This document shows, piece by piece, positions 28,020 through 35,382 of a stretch of DNA of 64,000 bases (positions within the stretch are counted from its first letter, which is position 1; every line of letters starts with the position of its first letter). The notes beneath the pieces are model-generated. The model made no database searches and was not told the DNA's origin. It saw only the letters and a program-made list of their open reading frames with translations. Source of the DNA: Aerobium sp039839275. GTDB lineage: Bacteria > Pseudomonadota > Alphaproteobacteria > Rhizobiales > Rhizobiaceae. The position numbers and the translations under genes are program-made. The stretch spans positions 558,001 to 622,000 of the forward strand of contig NZ_JBDOQP010000002.1 of NCBI RefSeq assembly GCF_039839275.1, given 5' to 3'.

Positions 28020-28204
28020 ACGTTCAGGCATGGATCCCCGGGTCTTCCTCCGCTTCGCTCCGGTCGCCCGAGGATGACGAAAGGTGGAAGCGTCATATGG
28101 AAATCGCCAGCGCAGGCGATTGCCATGAATGCATAACCAAGATCGTCATCCTCGGGCGACCGGAGCAAGGCGAAGGGAGACCCGGGGATCCATGCCTGAA
28201 CGTC
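28020..28204. repeat. Composite palindrome, family A (two inverted arms around a small hairpin)
   Basis: Two inverted copies of a roughly 60-base unit (about 28020-28080 and 28144-28204), each starting or ending with GTTCAGGCATGGATCCCC, enclose about 62 bases that contain a perfect 7-base hairpin (AATCGCC/GGCGATT). Each unit can fold on itself and the two can also pair. It lies between ndvA and the bfr terminator; the rest of the 27907-28305 spacer shows no gene. It resembles RIME-type rhizobial intergenic mosaic elements. Confidence 0.85.
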
Positions 28205-28302
28205 ACAATGGCGCAACGGCACGTCATGACCCGCCTTGTATTCAGGGCGGGGGTCAACCGAAGGCGCAGAAAGACCCCCTTTCAATCGCCCACCCCCCAA
28301 CG

Positions 28303-28332
28303 AAAACGGCCCGGCACAATGTACCGGGCCGT
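28303..28332 (-). terminator. Intrinsic terminator of the bfd-bfr operon
   Basis: Perfect 9-base stem ACGGCCCGG/CCGGGCCGT with a 9-base loop, followed on the minus strand by TTTTCGTT. It begins 24 bases after the bfr stop codon. Confidence 0.85.
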
Positions 28333-28355
28333 CGCCGTTCGTTGGCCTGCTACGG

Positions 28356-28841
28356 CTATTCGCTTTCGTCTGCCGAAGCAGCGTTGAGCTGGCCGTATTT
28401 CTGCTCGCCGATCGTGTCGAGCAGTTCGAGCTGGGTCTCGAGGAAGTCGATATGGCCTTCCTCGTCGCTCAGCAGTTCCTCGAAAAGCTTCATCGTGACG
28501 TAGTCGCCGAGGTCGTTGCAGATCTCGCGGGACTTCTTGTAGGACGTGCGCGCATCGTATTCGCCGGCGAGGTCCGCTTCGAGGACCTCCTTGACGTTTT
28601 GCCCGATGCGCAGCGCTCCAACCTTTTGCAGGTTCGGATGGCCTTCGAGGAAGATGATACGCTCGATGATCTTGTCGGCGTGGTGCATCTCCTCGATGGA
28701 TTCCGCACGCTCCTTCTTTGCAAGCTTCGCGTATCCCCAATCGTCCAGGAGTCGAAAATGCAGCCAATACTGATTGACTGCACCCAACTCCAGAAACAGG
28801 GCTTCGTTAAGCCGCTCTATGATCTGTGGTTCGCCCTTCAT
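28356..28841 (-). CDS. bfr: Bacterioferritin
   Basis: 24-subunit iron-storage protein, 161 residues. All ferroxidase ligands of the E. coli protein are present at matching positions: Glu18, Glu51, His54, Glu94, Glu127, His130; Met52 is the haem ligand. It should oxidise and store iron and carry haem at the subunit interface. Its start overlaps the end of bfd by 35 bases, so the two are co-transcribed. An intrinsic terminator follows. An Irr-type box lies upstream of the operon. Confidence 0.96.
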   Translation of the reverse strand: MKGEPQIIERLNEALFLELGAVNQYWLHFRLLDDWGYAKLAKKERAESIEEMHHADKIIERIIFLEGHPNLQKVGALRIGQNVKEVLEADLAGEYDARTSYKKSREICNDLGDYVTMKLFEELLSDEEGHIDFLETQLELLDTIGEQKYGQLNAASADESE

Positions 28842-29118
28842 GGCTCATGCTCCCGTACTGGCCGCGCAGTCCACGCACGCGGTCCAGGAATGGTACGATC
28901 TCTGTTTCACCCGCGCCGAGACGCCGGTGATAATCCTCGGTTACCCGAATGATCGTTTCCACCACATTTGGGAAGCAGCCGCAACAGCGGCCACGCTTTT
29001 TGAGCGTATGATAGACCTTCGCAGGCACGATGAGCTGCCACGGGTCGGCATCGAGCATTTCGGTGATCGTCTGCTCGATTTCTTTCTGGGTGATGAGGTT
29101 GCAGTGGCAGACCAGCAT
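28807..29118 (-). CDS. bfd: Bacterioferritin-associated ferredoxin
   Basis: [2Fe-2S] protein that in other bacteria reduces the bacterioferritin core and releases iron. 103 residues; the BFD-type domain has Cys4 and Cys6 (VCHCN) and the CCGC motif near residue 45, giving the C-x-C and C-x-x-C ligand pattern. A C-terminal tail of about 40 residues beyond the Fe-S domain overlaps the bfr start and is longer than the 64-residue E. coli Bfd. The ribosome binding site is AGTAGG. Confidence 0.9.
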   Translation of the reverse strand: MLVCHCNLITQKEIEQTITEMLDADPWQLIVPAKVYHTLKKRGRCCGCFPNVVETIIRVTEDYHRRLGAGETEIVPFLDRVRGLRGQYGSMSHEGRTTDHRAA

Positions 29119-29174
29119 TTACCTACTCATTGGCTTGGCCGCCGCGCTCAGGGACAGCCGGGCTAGAACTCGTC

Positions 29175-29414
29175 TCAACGGCGCGCCATGTCCCTTCGGG
29201 CGGCGCTATAAAGCTGAATATGGGTAGCCGACACGCTGATTTCATCGATCGAGGCCCGTGCCGGCCTCTGGTCGCTCGGTGCGGGCAACAGAAAGACGGC
29301 TGCCGTCAGCAGCACCGTCGCCGCGACAGGGGAGACCGATACGACGTTGCGCCGCGCGCGCTCCGGCAGAGTGGGGATGTCGGCGTCGAAACGCCGCATG
29401 ACAGTCGAGTGCAT
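29175..29414 (-). CDS. Small hypothetical membrane protein upstream of bfd
   Basis: 79 residues with one predicted membrane segment (about 27-47, VSPVAATVLLTAAVFLLP) after a basic N-terminus, and a short periplasmic or cytoplasmic tail. A strong GGAGG lies five bases before the ATG, and the gene is 56 bases ahead of bfd on the same strand, so it is probably the first gene of the bfd-bfr transcript. No family is recognised. Its placement between an Irr-type box and bfd suggests, but does not show, a role in iron handling. Confidence 0.65.
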   Translation of the reverse strand: MHSTVMRRFDADIPTLPERARRNVVSVSPVAATVLLTAAVFLLPAPSDQRPARASIDEISVSATHIQLYSAARRDMARR

Positions 29415-29478
29415 CCTGCCTCCAATCGAAAGGGTTCAAGGCCCAGACATCAAAGGTTACGCCTTATTGGCATGTTCT

Positions 29479-29507
29479 TTTAACACCGACCCCCCACGCA
29501 TTGTCAA
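29479..29507 (-). promoter_or_regulatory. Possible promoter of the small protein-bfd-bfr operon
   Basis: On the minus strand a perfect TTGACA (-35, at 29507-29502) is followed after 17 bases by GTTAAA, a weak -10. The distance to the start codon at 29414 is about 65 bases. Tentative because of the poor -10. Confidence 0.4.
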
Positions 29508-29541
29508 TTCAAACATGACAAAAGTGCTCAAGGATCAATAG

Positions 29542-29558
29542 GTTGGAAAGATTCTAAA
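29542..29558 (-). promoter_or_regulatory. Irr-type iron control box (ICE-like) upstream of bfd-bfr
   Basis: Read on the minus strand the site is TTTAGAATCTTTCCAAC, close to the alphaproteobacterial Irr motif TTTAGAANNNTTCTAAA and nearly identical, outside the three-base spacer, to the box at the nfuA promoter in this window. It lies 35 bases upstream of the putative -35 element and about 128 bases upstream of the first gene. Irr control of bacterioferritin is known in rhizobia. The opgC gene starts 159 bases away on the other side. The rest of 29415-29716 shows no gene. Confidence 0.6.
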
Positions 29559-29716
29559 GAGCATTCGGGGCCGGCCCGATAGTGTGCCCGAGGCACGCCC
29601 GCACGTCGCTTGCAAGCGACCCGGCACGTCATGCAAAGCCACAATTTGTGAACACCTGGATGGACTTGCGCGCGTTCTTTTTCGGGAACCGAAAGCCGCC
29701 TTATGCCTTGATACGC

Positions 29717-30919
29717 ATGACAAAGCCGCTGCCGACCACTCTTCCCGCAACGCGTGACACCCGCATAGACGTGATCCGGGCACTCGCCCTCATCACCATT
29801 TTCATCAATCACGTGCCGAACAATCCGTTCGAGCCCTTCACCAGCAAGAACTTCGGATTTTCCGATGCTGCCGAAGCGTTCGTGCTGATCTCCGGCATTT
29901 CGGCGGCGTTTGCATACGGGCTCAAATTCCAGCCCGGCATGGCGCTGCCGACGACGTTGAAGGTCTGGCGGCGGGCGGGTGTGCTCTACATCGCACAGCT
30001 CGGCACGACGATGGCGACGATCGGCATCTTCGCCTTCTTCGCCTTGCGTTTCGCGACGCCGGAGCTCCTGGAGAAGATCAATATCGGCCCGATCATGGAC
30101 CAGACGGCGGAGTCGCTGCTCGGCATCGTCACCTTCGGCCATCAGCTCGGCTACAACAACATCCTGTCGATGTATGCCGTGGTGCTGCTGCTGATCCCGG
30201 CCTTCCTGCTGATCGGGCGATATGGGCTCGGATGGATGGTGGCGGCCTCGGGCGCGCTGTGGTTTGCGGCCGGCCTGTTTCGCATCGGCCCGCCCAACTT
30301 CCCCAATGAAGGCGTATGGTTCCTGAACCCGCTGTCGTGGCAGTTCCTGTTCGTCATTGGGCTGGCGTCGATGATCCACGTCAAGCGCGGCGGCAGCCTG
30401 CCGGTCAACAAATGGCTCGTCGGTGGCGCGGCTGCCTATCTCGCCGTGTCACTCGCCTGGGTGCAGGTTCCGCTCTGGGGCATCGACGTCTCGATGGGCT
30501 TGCCCAACGTGCTCACCGGCTTCGAGAAGACGTACCTCTCGGGGCCGAGGCTGCTTCACGTGCTCGCCGCGGCCTATCTCGTTGCGGTCCTGCCTTGGGT
30601 GTCCGGCGTTGCGCGCCTCTCCGACACCAACCCGCTGGCGGTCATGGGACGGCACGCGCTGCCGGTCTTCGTCACCGGCACCATCCTGTCGATGGCAGCT
30701 CAGGCCTTCCGCGAGACGCATGAGTCCGACTTCTTGACGGACGTACTGATCATCGTGGCAGGCATTGCGCTGCAGTTCGCTCTGGCTTGGTATATCGAGT
30801 GGTACCGCGCCGTCATCAGGGCCCCGAAACCGGCCCGGATCGGAAGCCCGCAGGCGGCAGACATCATGTCGAACCGCATGCTGCCGGAGAAGATCAAGCG
30901 CTCCTCCGGAGTGGCGTGA
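29717..30919 (+). CDS. opgC: OpgC family glucan succinyltransferase
   Basis: Polytopic inner-membrane protein, 400 residues with about ten membrane segments, of the OpgC family (PF10129), whose studied members add succinyl groups to osmoregulated periplasmic glucans. The opening RDTRIDVIRALALITIFINH and the block NFGFSDAAEAFVLISGISAAF are the conserved parts, carrying the likely catalytic His and Asp. The ATG at 29717 starts just before the conserved region; the frame is open to 29582 with another ATG at 29660, so the start is uncertain. Position 3.8 kb from ndvB-ndvA fits modification of the cyclic glucan made and exported by those proteins. Confidence 0.9.
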   Translation: MTKPLPTTLPATRDTRIDVIRALALITIFINHVPNNPFEPFTSKNFGFSDAAEAFVLISGISAAFAYGLKFQPGMALPTTLKVWRRAGVLYIAQLGTTMATIGIFAFFALRFATPELLEKINIGPIMDQTAESLLGIVTFGHQLGYNNILSMYAVVLLLIPAFLLIGRYGLGWMVAASGALWFAAGLFRIGPPNFPNEGVWFLNPLSWQFLFVIGLASMIHVKRGGSLPVNKWLVGGAAAYLAVSLAWVQVPLWGIDVSMGLPNVLTGFEKTYLSGPRLLHVLAAAYLVAVLPWVSGVARLSDTNPLAVMGRHALPVFVTGTILSMAAQAFRETHESDFLTDVLIIVAGIALQFALAWYIEWYRAVIRAPKPARIGSPQAADIMSNRMLPEKIKRSSGVA

Positions 30920-30943
30920 GGGGCGGTTCCGCCCGGCGAATCA

Positions 30944-31113
30944 CCCCCTCTCCGACCCGCTACGCGGGCCACCTCTCCCCCTGCCCGGGGGCGAGGAAAA
31001 GCGCTGCCGCGATGTAAGCGCTCATCCAGCTTGGGTTCCTCGCCCCCTAACCAGCCTAGGTTCCTCGCCCCCTCTGGGGGAGAGGTGGCCCGCGTAGCGG
31101 GTCGGAGAGGGGG
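30944..31113. repeat. Composite palindrome, family B (perfect 38-base inverted arms)
   Basis: The 38-base arms 30944-30981 and 31076-31113 are exact reverse complements of each other; each contains a small hairpin around CCCGCTACGCGGG. The 94-base centre has G/C-rich direct repeats of the type GGTTCCTCGCCCCCT (about 31034 and 31060). The remainder of the 30920-31257 spacer holds only a hairpin in front of hrpB. A related element is inside hrpB. Confidence 0.9.
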
Positions 31114-31223
31114 TGCTCGGCGCCGCCAAACGCGTCACCCTCCTCACGAAGCCTTCGATCCCGTCACACGCCCAAGACACCCCTCGCATTGCCAGCACCT
31201 TTCCCCCGATGATATTCCCGCCT

Positions 31224-31251
31224 CGCCGCCAGAACCGGCGGCGGGATTTTT
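31224..31251 (+). terminator. Terminator-like hairpin directly before hrpB
   Basis: Perfect 7-base stem CGCCGCC/GGCGGCG with a six-base loop, then GGATTTTT, ending only six bases before the hrpB ATG. It would stop upstream transcription, or if hrpB is transcribed through it, it would sit in the leader and hide the ribosome binding region. Confidence 0.55.
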
Positions 31252-31257
31252 CATGCG

Positions 31258-33954
31258 ATGAGCAACCACCCAGCCGGCTCGTCCGGCATCGAAGCACTTC
31301 CCGTCCACGCCGTGCTGCCGCAACTGGCCGACGCGCTGGCGGCCAGGTCGAGCGCGGTGCTTGTCGCACCGCCCGGCGCCGGCAAGACCACGCTCGTGCC
31401 GCTCGCGCTGCTCGCCGCGCCATGGCGCGCTGACGGGCGCATCCTGCTCCTGGAGCCGCGCAGGCTGGCCGCGCGCGCCGCGGCGCGGCGGATGGCATCG
31501 CTTCTGGGCGAGGAGCCCGGCGGCACGGTCGGCTACGCGATGCGCATGGAAAGCCGCGTCTCGGCGAAGACCCGCATCCTCGTCGTCACCGAGGGCGTCC
31601 TGGCGCGCATGATCCTCGACGACGCCGAGCTGCCGGGCATCGCCGCCATCGTTTTCGACGAGTTTCACGAGCGATCGCTGGACGGCGATTTCGGCCTCGC
31701 GCTCGCTCTCGACGTTCAGGGCGCGCTGCGGCCGGATTTGCGCCTGCTGGTCATGTCAGCCACGCTGGATGGCGCGCGCGTTGCCGCACTGCTGGGCGAC
31801 GCGCCGGTGATCGAAAGCCAGGGTCGCGCCTTTCCGGTCGAGATCCGACACCGAGAGCGGTCTGCCGACTTGCGCATCGAGGACGCCGTGGCCTCGGCCT
31901 GTCGCGACATACTCGCTACTGAGCCCGGCAGCATCTTAGCCTTCCTGCCCGGCCAGCGCGAGATTGAGCGCACCGCGGAGCAGCTCGCCGGACGCGTTGG
32001 CGCCGATGTCGACATCGTGCCGCTCTTCGGCGGCCTCGACGGCAAGGCGCAGGACGCGGCCATCCGCCCGGCGCCTGCCGGCAGGCGCAAGATCGTGCTT
32101 GCGACGTCGATCGCCGAGACCTCGATCACCATCGACGGCGTTCGCGTCGTGATCGATTCGGGCCTGTCGCGGCTGCCGAAATTCGAGCCCGCAACCGGCC
32201 TGACCCGGCTGGAAACGGTTCGCGCCAGCCGCGCATCCGCCGACCAGCGCGCAGGCCGCGCCGGGCGCACCGAGCCGGGCGTGGCGCTGCGCCTGTGGCG
32301 CGCCGAGCAGACCGCCGGCCTGCCGGCATTCGCGCCTCCCGAGATCGCCGAGGCCGACCTGTCGGGCATGGTGCTCGACTGCGCTGCATTCGGCGTCACC
32401 GACCCCACCGCGCTGTCGTTCCTCGATCCCCCGCCGGCGCCGGCCCTTGCCGAGGCGCGCGAGCTGCTCGGCGAACTCGGCGCGCTCGACACCGACGGAC
32501 GGCTCACCGCGACCGGCGCCATGATGCGTCGCCTGTCGCTGCCGGTCCGGCTGGCGCAAATGGTGGCCGTCGCCGACGACAGGCGCACGGCGGCCGAACT
32601 GGCCGTGCTCCTGACAGAGCGCGGTCTCGGCGGCACCTCGATCGACCTCGACCAGCGCCTGTCGCGCTTCCGCTCCGACCGCTCGCCCCGCGCGCAGGCG
32701 GCGCGAAAGATGGCGGAGAGGATCGGGCAATCGCTGACTGGTTCTTCGAGAGAAGCTTCCGCATCCGTGACAGGGACTTTCAAAGCCGGATCGACCCCCA
32801 CTCCGATCGGCTTCGCCGACCACCTCTCCCCCGCTCGACGGGGGAGAGGAACCCAGGATGGAAAAGCGCCGAGTTTGCGGCAGCGCATTTCCTCTCCCCC
32901 GTCGAGCGGGGGAGAGGTGGCCCGCGCAGCGGGACGGAGTGGGGGTCGACCGCGCCATGCGGAATCTTCCGAAGACACACCAATACCAGCCTCCGCCGGC
33001 GCGCTGCTGCTGCTCGCCTACCCGGATCGCGTCGCCAGGGCGCGAGGCGACTACGGCCGCTTCGTGCTCGCCAACGGTCGTGGCGCGATGCTGGATGCCG
33101 CCGAGCCGCTTGCCCGCGAGGCGTTTCTCGTCGTCGCAGACCTGCAGGGCAAGGCGCAGGGCGCGCGCATCGCGTCGGCTGCCGCGATCACCGAAGACGA
33201 CCTGCGGACGCTGTTGGCCGATCGCATGGAAACGACGCTTGAAACCCTATTCGACCGGGAACGCCGCGCGGTGCGCGTGCGCGAGACGGTCCGCCTCGGC
33301 GCCATCAGGCTGGCCGAGCGTCAGTTGCCGGCACCGAAGGGCCCGGATGCCGATCGCGCGGTCATCGAGGCTCTTCGCGCCAACGGGCTCGGTATCCTCG
33401 ACTGGGAGAAAAGCACCGCGATCTTGCGCCGCCGCCTCGCCTGGCTGCACAGGGGCCTGGGCGATCCCTGGCCCGACATGAGCGATGCCGGGCTGGTCGC
33501 GCGTCTCGACGACTGGCTCCTGCCGTTCCTGACGGGGGAAGCCTCGTTGGCCCGCATCGGCGCCGACGTCCTGTCCAACGGTCTGATGTCACTGGTGCCG
33601 CATGATTTGCAGCGCCGCGTCGGGCAACTCGCGCCAACCCATTTCTCCGCGCCGTCCGGCAATTCCGTCCCCATCCGCTACGATGAGGACCACCCGGTTC
33701 TGGCGATCCGCGTCCAGGAACTGTTCGGTCTCGACCGCCATCCGGCGATCGCCAACGACACGGTCCCGCTGACGCTGGAACTGCTGTCGCCGGCGCACCG
33801 GCCGATCCAGACCACACGCGACCTTCCCGGATTCTGGCGCGGCTCCTGGGCCGACGTGCGCGCCGACATGCGCGGGCGTTATCCCAAGCATGTCTGGCCC
33901 GAAAATCCTCTCGAGGCACAGGCCACCAGCCGCGCCAAGCCGCGCGGCAAATAG
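31258..33954 (+). CDS. hrpB: ATP-dependent helicase HrpB, with an in-frame palindromic element
   Basis: DEAH-like RNA helicase of the HrpB family, role in bacteria poorly defined. 898 residues, longer than the usual 810-840. Motifs: Walker A APPGAGKTT (about 36-44), DEFH (in IVFDEFHERSLDGDF), SATLDG, and the C-terminal helicase half ending with the QRAGRAGR motif; the HrpB-specific C-terminal domain follows from about 580. Between the helicase-associated domain and that C-terminal part, residues about 511-565 are encoded by a family B palindromic repeat and look like low-complexity linker. The frame stays open, so the gene is probably functional. actS follows after 42 bases. Confidence 0.93.
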   Translation: MSNHPAGSSGIEALPVHAVLPQLADALAARSSAVLVAPPGAGKTTLVPLALLAAPWRADGRILLLEPRRLAARAAARRMASLLGEEPGGTVGYAMRMESRVSAKTRILVVTEGVLARMILDDAELPGIAAIVFDEFHERSLDGDFGLALALDVQGALRPDLRLLVMSATLDGARVAALLGDAPVIESQGRAFPVEIRHRERSADLRIEDAVASACRDILATEPGSILAFLPGQREIERTAEQLAGRVGADVDIVPLFGGLDGKAQDAAIRPAPAGRRKIVLATSIAETSITIDGVRVVIDSGLSRLPKFEPATGLTRLETVRASRASADQRAGRAGRTEPGVALRLWRAEQTAGLPAFAPPEIAEADLSGMVLDCAAFGVTDPTALSFLDPPPAPALAEARELLGELGALDTDGRLTATGAMMRRLSLPVRLAQMVAVADDRRTAAELAVLLTERGLGGTSIDLDQRLSRFRSDRSPRAQAARKMAERIGQSLTGSSREASASVTGTFKAGSTPTPIGFADHLSPARRGRGTQDGKAPSLRQRISSPPSSGGEVARAAGRSGGRPRHAESSEDTPIPASAGALLLLAYPDRVARARGDYGRFVLANGRGAMLDAAEPLAREAFLVVADLQGKAQGARIASAAAITEDDLRTLLADRMETTLETLFDRERRAVRVRETVRLGAIRLAERQLPAPKGPDADRAVIEALRANGLGILDWEKSTAILRRRLAWLHRGLGDPWPDMSDAGLVARLDDWLLPFLTGEASLARIGADVLSNGLMSLVPHDLQRRVGQLAPTHFSAPSGNSVPIRYDEDHPVLAIRVQELFGLDRHPAIANDTVPLTLELLSPAHRPIQTTRDLPGFWRGSWADVRADMRGRYPKHVWPENPLEAQATSRAKPRGK
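32789..32950. repeat. Composite palindrome, family B, inside the hrpB coding sequence
   Basis: Two inverted arms of about 62 bases (about 32789-32852 and 32887-32950) share TCGACCCCCACTCCG, a small hairpin, then CCACCTCTCCCCCGCTCGAC and GGGGGAGAGGAA. The small hairpins differ between arms (CGGCTTCGCCG against CCGCTGCGCGG) but both still pair, i.e. the changes are compensatory. The element is read through in the hrpB frame without a stop codon. Confidence 0.85.
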
Positions 33955-33996
33955 GACTTGGCTCGCCGCGACAGGCGGCGCATATACGGGACCATC

Positions 33997-35313
33997 ATGG
34001 CAGCGACACTGGGCAGACCCGACCCGCTCGAATTCCATCACCTGCGGCTCAACACGCTGATCCGCCTGCGCTGGCTGGCGATCGTCGGCCAGAGCGCGTC
34101 GGTGCTGATCGTCGCCTACTGGCTCGAGTTTCCGCTGCCCGTCAGCCTGTGCTTCGCTCTGATCGCGCTGTCGGCCTGGCTCAACCTGTTCCTCGCCTTC
34201 CGTTATCCTGCGGCCCACCGCCTGCCGCCGCGGTTCGCGCTGGGCATATTGCTGTTCGACGCGCTCCAGCTCGCCGGCCTGCTCTACATGACCGGTGGCC
34301 TCACCAACCCGTTCTCGCTGCTGATGATCGTGCCGGTGGTCATCTCGGCAACCTCGTTGCCGGCGCGGTGGACATTGCTGCTCGGCCTCGTCGTAGTGGC
34401 GATGGCGAGCCTACTCGCCTTCATCCACCTGCCGCTGCCGTGGTATTCCGGCACGGTCCTTGCCATGCCGTTCCTTTACGTCGCGGGCATGTGGCTGGCG
34501 GTGGTGTCGTCGATCGCGTTTACTGCGGTCTACGCCTATCGCGTCGCCGAGGAAGCGAGGCTGCTGGCCAACGCGCTGTCGGCGACCGAACTGATCCTGC
34601 AGCGCGAGCAGCATCTGTCGGCGCTCGACGGGCTCGCGGCGGCCGCCGCGCACGAACTCGGCACGCCGCTCGCCACCATCACGCTGGTGGCCAAGGAGAT
34701 GGAGCGCGCCCTTGGCGACGATCCCCGCTTCAGGGAAGACGTCACGCTGTTGCGCTCGCAGTCGGAGCGATGCCGCGAAATCCTCAAGCGGCTGACAAGC
34801 CTGTCGAGCGAGGGTGAAGTGCACATGGCACGGCTTCCCTTCACATCGCTGATCGAGGAGGTCATCGCGCCGCATCGCGACTTCGGCATCCAGATCAAGC
34901 TGGAACCCGGCGACCGGGACGGGGCTGAACCGGTGGGCCGGCGCAATGCCGGCGTCATCTATGGCCTCGGCAACCTCGTGGAGAACGCTGTCGACTTCGC
35001 CCGCGAGGCCGTCGTGCTGCGCTGGCGGTGGGACGACACGCAGGTCGAACTCAACGTCATCGACGACGGGCCCGGCTTTCCTGCCGAAATCATCGACCGG
35101 ATCGGCGAACCCTACATGTCGAAGCGGACCGTGCGCGAAGGCGGCGGCGGCCTCGGGCTGGGTCTGTTCATCGCCAAGACGCTGCTTGAGCGATCGGGCG
35201 CGACAGTGAGCTTCGGCAATGCCGGCGAGCCCGGCAAGGGCGCCCTTGTGCGGGTATCGTGGCCGCGCGAGGCGTTTCTCGCATCAGGCCAGGCACTGGA
35301 AATCAGCTACTGA
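33997..35313 (+). CDS. actS: Redox-sensing histidine kinase ActS (RegB/PrrB family)
   Basis: Inner-membrane sensor kinase of the RegB/ActS group that reports quinone and redox state and controls respiration, carbon and nitrogen genes; in rhizobia also acid tolerance. 438 residues with about six membrane segments (about 25-190). The quinone-binding loop GGLTNPFSLLM, the phospho-His at 219 (AAHELGTPLA), the redox-active Cys at 259 (ERCREILKRL) and the N and G boxes (NLVENAVDFA, GGGGLGLGLF) are all intact. The ATG at 33997 removes an unlikely Arg-rich extension of the open frame. The response regulator gene actR follows 69 bases later. Confidence 0.94.
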   Translation: MAATLGRPDPLEFHHLRLNTLIRLRWLAIVGQSASVLIVAYWLEFPLPVSLCFALIALSAWLNLFLAFRYPAAHRLPPRFALGILLFDALQLAGLLYMTGGLTNPFSLLMIVPVVISATSLPARWTLLLGLVVVAMASLLAFIHLPLPWYSGTVLAMPFLYVAGMWLAVVSSIAFTAVYAYRVAEEARLLANALSATELILQREQHLSALDGLAAAAAHELGTPLATITLVAKEMERALGDDPRFREDVTLLRSQSERCREILKRLTSLSSEGEVHMARLPFTSLIEEVIAPHRDFGIQIKLEPGDRDGAEPVGRRNAGVIYGLGNLVENAVDFAREAVVLRWRWDDTQVELNVIDDGPGFPAEIIDRIGEPYMSKRTVREGGGGLGLGLFIAKTLLERSGATVSFGNAGEPGKGALVRVSWPREAFLASGQALEISY

Positions 35314-35382
35314 TGCGCGGGAATTGGAATTTCCGGCGAGACTCGCATAGATAAGGTCCAAAGACAGCAGGACGTAACAAGA

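Noticed and set aside
27907..28305. Insertion sequence remnant
   Set aside because: Inverted arms are present but there is no transposase or fragment of one, and the family matches short intergenic mosaic elements better.
31258..33954. hrpB as a pseudogene because of the inserted repeat
   Set aside because: The frame is intact, all helicase motifs and the C-terminal domain are present, and the repeat adds a multiple of three bases without stops.
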